This document shows, in pieces, positions 12,323 through 24,436 of a stretch of 64,000 nt of DNA (positions are counted from its first letter, which is position 1; every line of letters starts with the position of its first letter). Under the pieces are notes generated by a model that had not been told where the DNA came from, made no database searches, and was given only the letters and a program-made list of their open reading frames with translations. The stretch spans positions 68,235,022-68,299,021 of the forward strand of contig OZ020306.1 of assembly GCA_963971305.1 (NCBI GenBank), given 5' to 3'. The DNA comes from Arcuatula senhousia. Taxonomy: Eukaryota; Mollusca; Bivalvia; Mytilida; Mytilidae. The position numbers and the translations under genes were made by a program.

Positions 12323-12609
12323 GACAATATAAATACATGCATTAATTTTCTTCAAATTGTAGTCGTATTCAGTTAAAATTTAGATTATAAATTAGAGAAC
12401 CGATTTGCATCATTTTTTTCGTTAGCTATAAAAATAACCGAAACGATATTTTTTAAATCAGCCCTTAAAATTCGCTCAGTTTCTGTCCGTTTTGATTATC
12501 TTCCATTTTCGCACAAAGTTTTGCTTTGATTTTATTACGACCTGATTTTCATATGTCTACTATACTAATATACTTTCAACAAAAAAATTGAAATGAATTA
12601 AAATATATA

Positions 12610-12870
12610 ATTCCAGCTCCTTCGCAGTAGGTTTATCATTCTTGATTAAAATAGGCTCGGTTGCACTGCCACACACTTGCATGATTCTTGATTAAAATTT
12701 TAATTACAATAGATAATGTAAATTTTGCTATAATTCTTCATGAACTACATTATTATCAAATTCTGTCTTTTTTTTTTAAGTACAATTGAACTGATTTGTT
12801 AACTTGTAAATTACAATGTTGCTCTTATTACGCATTTTTAATAGGCGTTTGGGGCTAGACTTATAGTTCT
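12610..12870 (+). repeat. Diverged copy of the 2,580-3,020 repeat
   Basis: Begins CTCCTTCGCAGTAGG followed by a diverged match to the interior of the 2.6-kb unit (CTTCATGA... ATCAAATTCTGT, then TAATAGGCGTTTGGGGC). Not flanked by recognisable ends. Confidence 0.5.
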
Positions 12871-13493
12871 TTTTGGTTATTTATTGGTATGTGTCACTAT
12901 TTAGTCCACAGCTTTAGCAAAACTTAGAATTGATCGTTCAAGTGATTTACACGTATAGACGCTTTTGAAATTTTTAATGTTGTAAATGGCACACTTAACA
13001 CTTGTGCAAATATATACAATTAACGACTTTATGTCGGTTCGAATGGTTATATTAAGAAATATTGAATTTACAAATCATAACCTTTGATATTATATATTAT
13101 TATACTTCATAAGATTTTTTCCTAACAAATTTTAATTAAACAATTCAATCTATCATATAACTTATTTTAAAAACAAAACCCAGCGGGTGATAATTTTTTA
13201 TCTATCACCCTCTTGTGCGCCGAGCTAGTGCACAGCCTCAATTTGACATTCTTAATCAGTTTTAAAATTGATAGTAATTAGATTCAACACTATTTCGTGC
13301 AAAGTGCTTTTTTTTTAACTAACACTCATTAATGCTTTACAAACAGACAAACGTCTTAACAAATAAAAAAGTGTAGTCTAAAGTTATTTCAAAGGGCAAT
13401 TTTAACATTTTATTTCAGTTAAACCCGGAAAAACAAATAAAAAGATTTAAAAATCCGTGCGTAAAAGTACTTAAATGATTCAGTATAATAAAA

Positions 13494-13635
13494 TAAATAA
13501 CATATACCTGATAGGGTGATAGAGTAGATTGCTACCCTTCGAAAAGACATTGTCAACCTCGGCTGCGCCTCAGTTGACAATCCTTTTCTCAGGGTATCAA
13601 TTTACTCTATCACCCTCTCAGCTATATGTTATTTA
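13494..13635. repeat. Foldback element (142 bp)
   Basis: Imperfect inverted arms of about 60 bp: TAAATAACATATACCTGATA on the left pairs with the right end GCTATATGTTATTTA, and AGGGTGATAGAGTA pairs with TTTACTCTATCACCCT. The loop is CTCGGCTGCGCCTCA. A related half-arm, TCTATCACCCTC, lies at about 13,200. Confidence 0.75.
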
Positions 13636-13924
13636 TATACTGTCGTCTTCCTCGTTTGAAATAAGACCAAGCATTTTCCTCATTAAAATTCTGTGTTTTT
13701 GATTTCATGAAATACTAGATCACCTTTTACAAACAATCAATGCGTCATATTGGCATTAATACTGGGAAATTTCGATGAAAAAAACCCAACAAAATCTGGT
13801 TAAACTTCGCTACCAATAGTAATGGTCGGATTTCCGTGTTGTATTTTCAACGCTTGTTTTCTTATTTGTCCATAACTGATAAATCTAAGATATATATTTT
13901 TATGCCGCTTCTATGAAAGCTATT

Positions 13925-15475
13925 TAGTTAGTTATTGCTTTACTTCCAAGCAGCGTGATTTCGGCTATATTCGGGAGATGCGATACAATGAAAATGAAGT
14001 GATGATGAAGTTGTGGAGGAAAAGAAGTCTAAAAAGTCCGAAAGGGCAACGACAAAACCGGTAAACACGAACAAGAAAAGCACGAAGAAACACAAAGCAC
14101 AAAATCAACCGAACGGAAATCAACAACGCAAACTCAAGTCGCAACAAGAGTGAACTGCTATAGCACACCGGTCGTGCTGCATATTTTCAATACAGTGTGT
14201 CAAATCTGGTAATTGAAGACAAAAAATTCAACGACATCCCAACATCTCCACTCATTTGAGAGACAGAAATCCCATATTTGTCTACGAATGAACGGTGTGT
14301 ACCGTTAATTGAACCGTGGAGCAACATAACCCTGTGTTTAAATAGCAAATTTCTGTGTCAAACGTGACGCTCTGTCAAGAAATTAGATGCAATTTCCGCA
14401 AGCTCTGGAGTTACGAATCAACTGTGATACGAAAACTCCATAAGCTGGAGCTGACGGAATTTTGCTACACAACAAAGGAAAGTTAATTGACGATATGAAA
14501 GTTGAAGTCCTCATGTTTGTCATATAACTTTGTTAAGTCTTCGTTGAGAGTCAGTTTCGAGATGAAGATCTAAATATGAAGCAAACTTCCTAGAATCCGT
14601 TGTGTCCTTTATCTCAAGCTCCTGTGGATATATGAGATAAAGAAAGTCGCCAAATCAAAAATTGTTCAGTGAAAGGACATCTTCAATATAATTGAACGTG
14701 AGGTTAAAAGAGAGGGCTAGTCTACGATTTTTTTTTGTCTAGAAGAGATTGTAAGAACTCTGCTTCATATGAATGAAGAAATGAATCAGCAAGCAAAGGT
14801 GCACAATAAGTGCCCATTGGAACCCCTATTGTTTGCTGAAAAACTCGTCCACCAAACCAAACAAATATTTTGTCAATGAGAAAATAGAGCATGTCCATTA
14901 TTTCGACTTCTGTATATTTGTTCTTTTTCTTAGACTCATTGATGACAAAGTAAGTCTTACTGTAATCGACTTCCATTCTTTTTTTTAAAGCTGCGTTTAA
15001 TCAGTTGTGCCAATCGTTATTTGAGTTGTTCATGCGGAAAAGAAGTGTAAAGAGTAGAGAAATCGAAAGTTTTGATGCTGTTGCAAGATGAAACTGATTT
15101 AGAGCTAAGAATCTCCATCAGTTCTTTCGAATTTTTCAGGATCCACATTTGATCGACACCATTTCTTGAATAACAACAATCGTAATATTTCTGGAGACCG
15201 GATGTTATTGCCGTAAGTATTGAAGTCAACAGAACTGAAAAAGTTTTAGTGGTACATTTTGATGACCCCGCAAAGAAGCGCTGTTTGTATAGATTTTGGT
15301 GTAATTTAGGAATCCAATACCGGAATGGAATGTCATCATTGCCAGCACCAACAGAGAGCCCGGAGGAGGAAATGACAGATTTGTGCTTGTCAATAATGAA
15401 AAAGGGACACAAGGCCAATCGGGGAGGAGAGTTTTGACTGCCACTGAAAAAGGGGTGATGGGTAGGGACGGGCAA
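13925..15475 (-). pseudogene. Penelope-like reverse transcriptase remnant
   Basis: Read on the minus strand. An upstream block (15,475-15,017) has WIPKLHQNLYKQRFFAGSSK, a Gln-Met-Trp-Ile-Leu-Lys-Asn-Ser segment and FDFSTLYTSFPHEQLK. After a frameshift, 14,976-14,722 carries GVPMGTYCAPLLADSFLHSY, and further down a catalytic box degraded to Tyr-Ile-Glu-Asp. Stops and frameshifts continue to a 3' non-coding tail ending in (AACT)n near 13,930. The order fits Penelope-like reverse transcriptases; a related intact C-terminal piece is at 39,350-39,669. The copy is dead. Family assignment is by motif memory only. Confidence 0.65.
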
Positions 15476-15904
15476 TTAAGCCACCTTCATGGAGATCTTT
15501 CTGGTTCTACTCTAACCGAAACCTGCATGAGGGTTCTTTAACACGAAAATTTTAATTAGAATTTTGCTATCAACGGTAACGAAATATCAAACATTTAGAC
15601 TTAAACACAGTTCAAAAAGTATATATTATGTAATACATGCACAATCCATAAATAACAACTACAGTATAGTATTGTGGATCATGTCCTTTATTATCAGTGA
15701 ACTTGGCACCATCATAAAATGAGTATATTACTTGCTTTATAATTATTTATTATGACCTTATTTATTTATTTTTTTTATAAATTTCATCTATTGCTTTCAA
15801 ATATGCCACCTCATGAGTGAAGCATACAGGCCTTTATTAGAGAGGCTTGTATGCAGAACTCACCAAGGGTCGGTGCTCTTGACATACCTTATTCAAGGAT
15901 TTTT

Positions 15905-16040
15905 TTGGGGGGATTGTTATACAGTTGTGTGCCGCCCTGTAGTATATGTGTATGTGTGAGTACTTTCAAAGGTTTTTGATTTCGAGAGCAGGGGTCAAAC
16001 GAAGTCACTAAAGCAGTAATTAGTGAACTTTCTCATTACA
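15905..16040 (+). repeat. Diverged fragment of the 2.6-kb unit
   Basis: TGTGAGTACTTTCAAAGG, then GAGAGCAGGGGTCAAACGAA and CAGTAATTAGTGAAC correspond in order to 2,877-2,990. It is short and without ends. Confidence 0.5.
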
Positions 16041-16432
16041 ACATTTATAAGAGTTAGATAGTAATTCGTAGATTTTTGAGAGGTGCCCAGATTAAAAGCA
16101 TGGTTACAATTGTATATATCAGGCCCGAGGGCCTGACAAATGAAAACGTACCTGTCTCATCAACTTTATAGTTGAATGTTTGTAGAAAAAGAGCAACTAT
16201 ACCTTTTAAGGTTCATCTTTACACTTCTGAAAAAATGACCGATATTTTACGTCTTTTTTCAGTCTATGTGCAGCCTAAACTACGCATTCAATTGCTTAAT
16301 AAGGCATAGCAGCGTCTAGATAAATATTTTTTGCATAAACTTTTAGTATTTTGTACGTGAACACTCGATCCGTTTTGCCGGGGCATTTTCTTTGCGTTTT
16401 TCAGTTAACCCAAATATAGCCAAATATCAACA

Positions 16433-16514
16433 ATGCCCTGTCATTTGGCCTCCGCGTGCAAGGTAATTTCATTATTAGTGTTATTAAATCTACTCACAAT
16501 CGGTTTCATGGAAG
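16433..16514 (+). CDS. Candidate signal-peptide exon of the M28 gene
   Basis: ATG followed by 27 codons with a hydrophobic core (ISLLVLLNLLTIGF). A GT donor at 16,515 leaves phase 1, which matches the phase-1 acceptor at 17,598/17,599 and joins into Gly-Leu-Leu-Val. The frame also stays open for about 20 codons into the intron, and the donor (AAG/GTTATT) is only moderate, so this exon is a prediction. Confidence 0.35.
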
Positions 16515-19500
16515 GTTATTTAAGGGTAATTCATGCTTTATTTATGGGACAACTTGAACGGAAAGAAAATGAATAGAGAAAACAACAAAATTAATCTTGT
16601 AAACTGGAAGGGAAAATGATCGGCGATTTTTATATCTAGGCGCTGCTACACTTTATTTTTTGTTTCTATGTGTCGTTTAAGTCGTACATAGACTAGAAAA
16701 ATAGATCAAATATCGACCATTTTATTCAAAGTGTAAGCATGAACCTTAACTCTAGACCGCGACGTCACAAAACTTTTAAAAGATATTTAAGTCTGAAAAT
16801 ATGCTCATTGACAACTCATTGTATTTACTATGGGAGTTCTCCGACTTAATAACGAATATTTTTTGTTTTGTGTCGAGGCGGCCTGGTTTGCGTTACTTTA
16901 CCATGAGGGCAGCATATGCTATCATTAAAAAAAACGTAACACACAAATGCATCTGAGGATATCAACAATATGTGGAATAAGTGTACGCGACACAACCAAC
17001 ACAAAGAAACGGCAATTTGCCCAATATGTTATCATCATGAAAAAGAAATCACCATAGAATTATACCTGTCTCATTAAATTCAAGGTTTCTTCATCACAGA
17101 AAAGGGGATGGTTAGGTTTATTTGCAGGTTTATGTTACCTTTCTTCCGTATGAAAGAAGTATATAACTTTGCACAGATATACATCAGGGTATGATCATAC
17201 AAAAATTACTATAAAACAAACCCCTAGCATCAACTTCATGGTTAAGTGTTTAGTGATTGAAATTTCCTATTGTTAAATTCAAAATTGTTCAAAACACCAG
17301 GTTTCTTTCCTTGCACTGCACATGGTCGATATCCTCGGTGCTGGATTTCGCTTTCCTGTTTGAACCTTTGGCTTTGAGTACTTTTCATTCAATACTTTCG
17401 GTATTTGACCTTCCAATGTTTTGATTCAAATGCTGCTGGTGAGAGGTTAGTCCTTGAAATATCGATATACAGCATAACCAAAATAACCGTTTTTATACCT
17501 GTTTTGATATTTGTATTTTGCGTGTTTTCCTCATTGTGCCATTGCACTGATTCTACATGATAGGTGAATTTTATTTTGTTTTTATTTTATGATACAAGGC
17601 CTGTTGGTGATAGAATCAGCAGATGTTGGTTACATGAGGCGAGTCATAACAGATCATTTCTCGGATACACGTCACCATAGTCCACAGTATTCAGCTTATA
17701 AAAAGTCAGCAGAACGATTCATCGAGAATGAGTTCAAAAGCTTCAACTTGTCAACGGAACTTTATCCATTCGACGAGACGATAGAGGGCGTGCAGGTCTG
17801 GGAAAAAACCATGCATGCATGTTTTGTTTTGTTTATGTTATATATAAAAATATACAAATTGTTTAAACTTACCCCTATTTTTTTCGTTTGCCAAAGTATA
17901 TACATATAAAAAAAAAGTTCATTAGTATTCGTGTATGTTTTATACGCTTTTTTTATATTTTATTTTATTATACACTTTTTCAATTTTAAGTAGATGTTCG
18001 TCGTCCTTTTGAGCAAAACTACTTTCATCTTACATATCGCATTTGCTTTCTCGAGCATAGTCGCGTTCATATTTGTTAGTTTCAATTTTAAGTAACAACT
18101 ATTCAATAGTGGGTCAGAACAAACAGGAATTTTATAACTTATCCTGAGCTCGTGTTTGCGATGTTTTTCGCATTTATTTCCTTTGTCTCTATCGCATTAT
18201 TTGGTAACATTTTCTATATACACAACTATTTTTGTAGTATACTTTTACAAACGTCATAGCTATCCTCAAAGGTGAAAGGTTTGGGACAGCAGCTGATGAA
18301 ATCCTTGGCCTGGGGGCTCATTACGATACGGTTAATACAACGAAAGGTGAGTAGGGCCCCGAGTATGGCTAATTAAAAGCTTCCGTGATAAGATGGGTCA
18401 TGGCTAATATGAAGCAAAGCGTCAATGTGTTATTTGATTATGACGGAAATTCGAAAAAATCCGGAGTAGAACCGAAGACATCGCTTTGATAATTTTAAAA
18501 TACAAAACAGTGAATATTAGAAAAGCAAAATATGTTCGAAATGTTTATTTAAATACTGCAATTCGATTGGATGAAATGTTGTTTATATCCCAATGAAAAA
18601 AATCATGGGGAAACGCCAACTTTTTACAGAAAGTGACTACATTCAAGTTCATCTGTAAATAAATTTTTTATGTTTTTTAATTGTTTTACACATTTATTTA
18701 TAAGGAATGACTGTAATAATTTTTTGTTTCATCAGGAAATGATACAAATCTGTTTTGCACATTAGGTATAAACCTCTACGCTACAATGAGAAAAAAATCA
18801 TACCCCAATTAAATAAAGTTTGTTTTTGCCTGCAAAAACTATGTTTTCCCCGTTTCCCCCCAAACGTTCAAATGCGGAGCTAGATATGGTGTCCTTCCTA
18901 TATACCAAGTTACGTTGAATTCGCTTCAGTAGTTTCACAGGAGTTGCGCTGATAAGATGACAATGATGATTTTCAGCAAATTTCTAAGTTCAAAGGGCTA
19001 TAACTCCCACAAAAAAAATTAGGATCAAAATTTCCTGATAACATGCACAACTTCATATGGTGTCCTTCAAATATACCAAGTCTCGTTGAATGGGGGAGAC
19101 ATAAAAATTATGACAGTCATTCCTTAAATAGTATCATATCTTCAAATATTTCAAAATATAAAGGTGTTGATGACAACGGAAGTGGGGTTGCAGCCATGTT
19201 GGATGTTGCTAAAAGATTGGCTAGTAGACCGACTCCAAAAAATACAATCATATTTGCATCATTTGACCTTGAGGAATACCGTGAGTTATATTTTTACTTA
19301 AATTGTGGTTTCCGTCTCTCGCCTTTCAAAACAAAAGAGCAAACAAACGAAAAAAAAACCAAATACACAAGCAGACAATAACAAAAATCAAGCACGAACA
19401 CCCATAGAAAAAAATAGATTAAATGAAAGAAACATGAGTAAGACGATATATAGACATCATGAACAAAACAAATTAACAGTAAAACCAAGATAATAACAAC

Positions 19501-22500
19501 AAATTTGTGCAAATGGTCTAATTGAAAGTCTACAACGTGGTCATTTTTTTGAAGCATGTGAAACCCATCTCTAACAAGTTAACGTTTTATACACCCGCTT
19601 CGAAAAAGAGGGGGGTATATTGGTTAACCTCTGTCCGTCCGTCCGGCCGTCCGCAACATACCTTTCGTTACAGTTTTCTCAGCAACTATATATTCATATG
19701 ATAATCACAGTGACTTGAAATTTGGTATATGAGTTCAGTATGAGAGATCCTTTATCGCGAGTACTGAAATTAGGTCTGTCGAATATCTACTTCCTTTTTA
19801 CAGACTTAGTCAATTTTCATTATTACTGATCAATTTTTTAAAATTTTCGTAACATTTTTCTTATAAATTACATATCACAGGGACTTGAAATTTAGTTTAT
19901 GGCTTCAGAATGAGGTATCAAAATAAGTCTGTCTAATATCTACTTTCTGTTTACCGAAATAGTTTATTTTGGGGGTAGGGGGGTATGCTGAGTGAGCCAT
20001 AGCTCAAAGATTCCTTGTTCTTTTTTTGTTTTTAACAAAACTTCTGAAAACAAATCTAGAAGACACATAGTCGAATCAACATTAATTTAGATCTTGGAGT
20101 TTACTTTTCATTTTTTAGAGTTGACCGGAAGTCATCGTTTGATAACAGAATGGCTTCCAAATTGGCTGGGTCGTTCCTATGGAAACAATCAACCTAGAAA
20201 GATGCACGGTGTCATCGTCTTAGATACCATATTCGAATATAACACTACTGCTAACTCACAACAATTCCCAGAATCTATTGCGTCGGTAAGCTAGTTTACC
20301 TTGACCTTGACCAATGACCTCTGTATTGTAAATGAAGATTGACCAAAACTGAACAAAAAAGTAAATTAAGACAGATATTTGTACCAGCTAGCTTAGCTTG
20401 TACCAGATACAAATACGTTAACATTTAAATGTTCTTTTGTTTTGATTTTGTTTTTGTTTATTTTTACCAGTAAAGTGTATTTTATATATGAGCAATATAA
20501 TTAAATATATTTGAAGATCTATGAAAGGTTCAAGCACAATTTCCTGTGCAATTTTGGTAGCCGTACGCATGGTCTGTAATTGGTTCAAACACCAAACTCT
20601 CGAGCACTTTTAAACCTAAAGAAAATCTTAGGACCCATTTGTTCCTAACAAAAGTAGCTTTTTTACCTATATCTTATTGTATCGGTGCTGGATCTTGCTT
20701 CCCTGTTCGAACCTTTTGGCTTTGAGTACTTTCATTCAACATTTTTGGTTTTAGACCTTCCAATAATTTTAATCAAATGCTGCTGATGAAAGGTTACTTC
20801 TTAAAATATCGATATACAGCATAACCAAATTTACCGTTTTTTCACCCGTTTTGGTATAGTTTTTTGTACACATCAAGGATCCATGGTTTTGTTACATTTG
20901 CGCGTTTAATCACCAACCAAATTACTCCTTTGACGTTCCAATTAGATATTTTTTTCCAATTTCCATGCTTTATAATTACTTGTACATAAAACATTATATG
21001 ACTACTGCATTTTTCTTTATTTTGTTCCAACAGATCTTTCCAGAAACCACTAAGAGCGTAGCTTCAGACAGTTATAGGGGAGACTTTTTGGTACTGATCT
21101 ATCGGAAACCTACTAATGATTCTGTCATTGCCGAGACGTTCCGAAAGTCATGGACATCGGCTAGGAGATCGGAATACGAACTAGAATCGTTTGGTCTACC
21201 ATTTGATAACCTCCAAAGCGATATTCCAGCACAGCAACAGCCACTGTTCTATCCGTTTTACAGAAGCGATCATGCAAATTTTTGGACAAATGGGTTTCCG
21301 GCAATATTTTTGACTGATTCAGGTATTTATAACCGGTAAAAGCTTTTAAAGTCACAAACTTGAAGAAAAGCTAAAAATCAAAAGAAAAAGCAAAACGCAC
21401 TTGGAATTAGTGTATTTCTAAGGACGGATCGTCTGTTAACTGAATACAGACACAAGCCTTTTACATTTTAACACCCGGGGCTTGAATTACTTCCTATATG
21501 TAGTCAATGGTATGGACGTGCTGCATAATAAAAGGTCTGATTTTTCATGCTTGAAGATGAAGAACAGGGTTATAAATTCAGGGCTACAAATAAGTAAAAA
21601 TAGTAAGAATAACAATGATTGCATGAATTAGTTCCGCTGTCAGGCTAATCTAATTAATTTTCTTCTGAATAGCTATATAATTATAAATTTAAGTAAAAAG
21701 TATCATTAAAAGTTCTTACAACGTCCACTTGTATTAGATGGTATATGTTTTTTGTGTGCAATTATCTTGAAAACAACAGGATCCGGATCACAACAGGCTT
21801 ACGGCACATGTATATCCAAAATTATGAGCAATAGACTCCCCCCTCCTCGGGTTAAATCTTGACTAATTGAAAAGATAGAAGCGTTGTTCACTTGATTTGA
21901 TGTCTTTTTGACGTACATCTATTGATATTTTGCAAAAAACGATCTGAAAAAAATAGTAATGGATCGTAAATAAATACAACATATTTTAAACGATGTTATA
22001 CATTTACACTAATCAAAGGGTCTAGAAAATGTACGCAACATTACCAATTGATGTTCAATAATTTAAAGATTATAGATATTTCCGACATTCGTAACAATGA
22101 AGGACATACGAATGTCCGAAATATCTATAATCTTTAAATTATTTAACATCAATTGGTAATGTTGCGTACATTTTCTAGACCCTATTGATATTTTGCGATA
22201 TAATGCCTTTTGAACGTTTTCTCATTAGTCCGTCATCTACAATTCTTTTCTGAGCATTTCAGACTTTCAATAGCTGATTGTTCCTTTGATACTCCTTTGC
22301 TTTTAAAGTTTACATTAGTTTTTATGTAAGTTAAATCAGTATCGCGTAATTTCAGCTGATTTCCGCGGCGACATGAAGGAATGCTACCACAGTCCATGCG
22401 ACAATTTGGACATCATGCTCACTGATGAAAACATGGCATTTCTTGGCAAAACAGCTGATGCTCTCTATCTTACTATCGGGTCCCTCGCAGGATTGGGTAA

Positions 22501-23144
22501 GATATGATTCCGTGAATGACAATGTGACCTGACAGTAAAAACAAAGTTACAATATTATATAATTCAATACATTTCTAATTTAAGTAACATGAAAATATAT
22601 AGAAAAAAATGAAAACAGAGAAACAAAGAAGTGACAAACTAGAAACAAAACAGAACTCCAATTTTGAAATCAACAATAGATAGATTTGTCGGTGCAAATA
22701 GACGAATCTACGACGTCTATAGTGAGTGAGGAAACCAGAAATGCCACACTTTAAACAATTAATGCCATGGCGGATATAACCATTCCAAAGTAAAAAAAAA
22801 CACAATATTTAGACTGAAAGCATTACCTAAAAAACAAATCTCCTTAAATGTAGTCTTGACTTGCTTTTAAAACAGCATAGCTCAGCGTACATTGACTTTG
22901 CTGCCAATTCCTTCACAATAATCCATCATGTCCATGTGATTACATGTGGCAAGCCATTTGTGACAGTCGCAACATTAAAATACATAACCTTTCAACAGTT
23001 TAACAACTGAAAACTCAAGTTTGTTTATTTTTTTCAGACGTCTCGAATTTCGATACTTCCGGTGCCACAGTTGACAGAGTATTCTTCCCTGTTTATTTCC
23101 TCTCATCTTTTATGCTGTTCCAAATGTTTGTTAGTTTCATCTGA
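16433..23144 (+). CDS. M28-family zinc metallopeptidase, secreted or GPI-anchored
   Basis: Predicted exons: 17,599-17,795; 18,238-18,346; 19,164-19,280; 20,119-20,285; 21,034-21,322; 22,356-22,496; 23,038-23,144, all with AG/GT borders and compatible phases. A candidate first exon at 16,433-16,514 makes 402 residues in total. The M28 metal ligands are present in order: His in GAHYDT, Asp in GVDDNGSG, the Glu pair in FDLEEY, Asp in VIVLDT, and His in CYHSPCD; SDHANFW and GFPAIFLTDS also fit. The family cleaves N-terminal residues or cyclises N-terminal Gln using two zinc ions; the exact substrate cannot be told. The last exon ends in a hydrophobic run (VFFPVYFLSSFMLFQMF) right before TGA, suggesting a GPI signal or tail anchor. 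Intron 6 holds a long foldback, and a non-LTR insertion starts about 260 bp after the stop. Confidence 0.85.
17290..17540 (-). repeat. Dispersed repeat, reverse copy of 3,050-3,290
   Basis: On the minus strand the order is AAAACGG, the ATGCTGTAT-like segment, CCTCTCACCAGCAGCATTTG, the CCAAAG block, AGCACCGAGGATATCGA and GGAAAGAAACCTGGTGTTTT, parallel to the interior of the 2.6-kb unit. It sits just before the first certain M28 exon. Confidence 0.7.
18880..19100 (+). repeat. Degenerate pearl-type core repeats in an M28 intron
   Basis: TATGGTGTCCTTC...ATATACCAAGT...CGTTGAAT occurs at 18,886 and again at 19,058, 172 bp apart, with CAAAGGGCTATAACTCCCAC between. The layout resembles the short-core elements at 11,146 and 25,798, but no ends are clear. 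Confidence 0.5.
19590..20020 (+). mobile_element. Short-core element with GTCCGTCCGTCC start
   Basis: Starts ACACCCGCTTCGAAAAAGAG then GGGGGTATA, followed by a GTCC-rich run. It contains two diverged cores about 169 bp apart (GACTTGAAATTTGGTATATG at 19,713, GACTTGAAATTTAGTTTATG at 19,882) and ends GGGGTATGCTGAGTGAGCCA. A related copy sits at 38,205-38,560. It lies in an M28 intron and encodes nothing. Confidence 0.6.
20680..20865 (-). repeat. Dispersed repeat, reverse copy of 3,050-3,290
   Basis: TCGGTGCTGGATCTTGC, TTGGCTTTGAGTACTTTC, AAATGCTGCTGATGAAAGG and ATCGATATACAGCATAACC occur in the same order as at 17,330-17,480. It lies in the intron before M28 exon 21,034. Confidence 0.65.
22018..22182. 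repeat. Long, near-perfect foldback (76-bp arms)
   Basis: The left arm 22,018-22,093 (starting GGGTCTAGAAAATGTACG) and right arm 22,107-22,182 are reverse complements with only two mismatches, around a 13-bp loop. It lies in the M28 intron before exon 22,356. Such identity implies a recent MITE insertion or inverted duplication, and the RNA would form a strong hairpin. Confidence 0.9.
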
Positions 23145-23399
23145 CTCTGAATTTAACGAACTGTTGTCAATTTTTGCCATTTTGATATATAACCTTTTTT
23201 ACATCGAAAAATTAAATGACAAAATGTGTATGCCTTCAATTTTGCCGTACAAAAAAACATTTTACCAGTAAGCAAACTTTATGAATGCTTAATCCACACT
23301 TGATCATAGTGTATTCAAAATCAGCTCTGAATGAGGATGGTCAAAATATTTCTTTTATGGTTGCAAATGTTTGTTAGTTTCATCTGACTCTGAATTTAA
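23121..23399 (+). repeat. Duplicated 3' end of the M28 gene (243-bp period)
   Basis: CAAATGTTTGTTAGTTTCATCTGACTC occurs at 23,121, spanning the stop codon, and again at 23,364. The second copy runs to 23,399, is interrupted by the non-LTR element, and resumes at 30,750-30,960 with ATGAACTGTTGTCAAG through GGTCAAAATCTTTC. The two copies differ by several substitutions. Confidence 0.75.
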
Positions 23400-23697
23400 T
23401 CATTTATTTGCACAACTTACATCTTACAATAAGATCAAAGGCACATACATATACAATAATTCTGAATGGAATAAACAGTAAACATTATTATACAAATCAC
23501 AGTAAAATATATATTTATATACTTATTCCACCAGACTAACATTCATACTTGAAAATCAAATGAAACTTATTTGGCCCCTGTCCTCAGTTCTAAAGACTGC
23601 TTTATAAAAGAGCCTAAACATTTCACTTGCTGTGTTGTTAGCGGGTTTAAGATATTTTGTATTTTAGAATTTGTATAGTTACTCAGAAAAGTAGGCC

Positions 23698-24177
23698 TTA
23701 AAGTTTTGTTAATATTGCAGTTAAAAAAGAAATGGCTTTCATCATCCAGAACCCCGCACTTGGTACTTTTTTATATATACCGGTCTCTATGGCTAAAGGG
23801 TGATCACTGATTCTAAATTTACATATTAATTTTCTTATTTCAAAGTCAGTGTAGTTTAGATAATATTCTCTAATATAATCAGACTTCAAGGATTTGAATA
23901 AAAGCATTTTGCTTTTATCATCAATGTTTTGTATTTTGTTATTGTATAATGTTTCATAATTATCCTGTAAAGCCTCTCTATATTGATGTTTATGAGTATT
24001 TTTTACACATTTATTGTCTATTTTACTTGCTTGACTTATATTATTTACAGATCTAACATTGTTTATATAAGAAAACCACAAATAAATTCCCTGATCATGT
24101 AATGACTTGGATAAGTAATAGCATTCTTTAAGTAGATATGAAGTTTCATCTGATAAAAGTCTGTCTTCATATAGCAA
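23698..24177 (-). pseudogene. ORF2 C-terminal region of non-LTR element 1
   Basis: A 159-codon frame downstream of the reverse transcriptase. It includes a KSLKSDYIREYYL segment and ends FRISDHPLAIETGIYKKVP, a layout common in the C-terminus of CR1/L2-like ORF2 proteins just before the stop. It is separated from the RT by stops, so it no longer belongs to one continuous frame. Confidence 0.6.
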
Positions 24178-24436
24178 CGACTGAGTTTTTATAAAGCAAT
24201 CAACAGGAAAGCGCCCTAGTTCTGACCTTGTTGCTATGTTACTTGTACATTTTTTACACCAAGTATAAATTTACAAAACTTGTTATGTATTTTTTCTGAG
24301 GGTCTTTTGTCTATGAATAAAAGTTCATCAGGATGCATATGGTTATTATTTTTCTTTGATCTGTTCAATGCATTGTGAAACGATTTATAAATATCCATAT
24401 ACCAAATTTCACAGTTATATGTTAAAACTGGACGAA

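Noticed and set aside
19294..19557. 87-codon hydrophobic minus-strand frame
   Set aside because: Lies in an M28 intron opposite a Lys/Thr-rich stretch; no start context or homology. Its hydrophobicity comes from antisense A-rich sequence.
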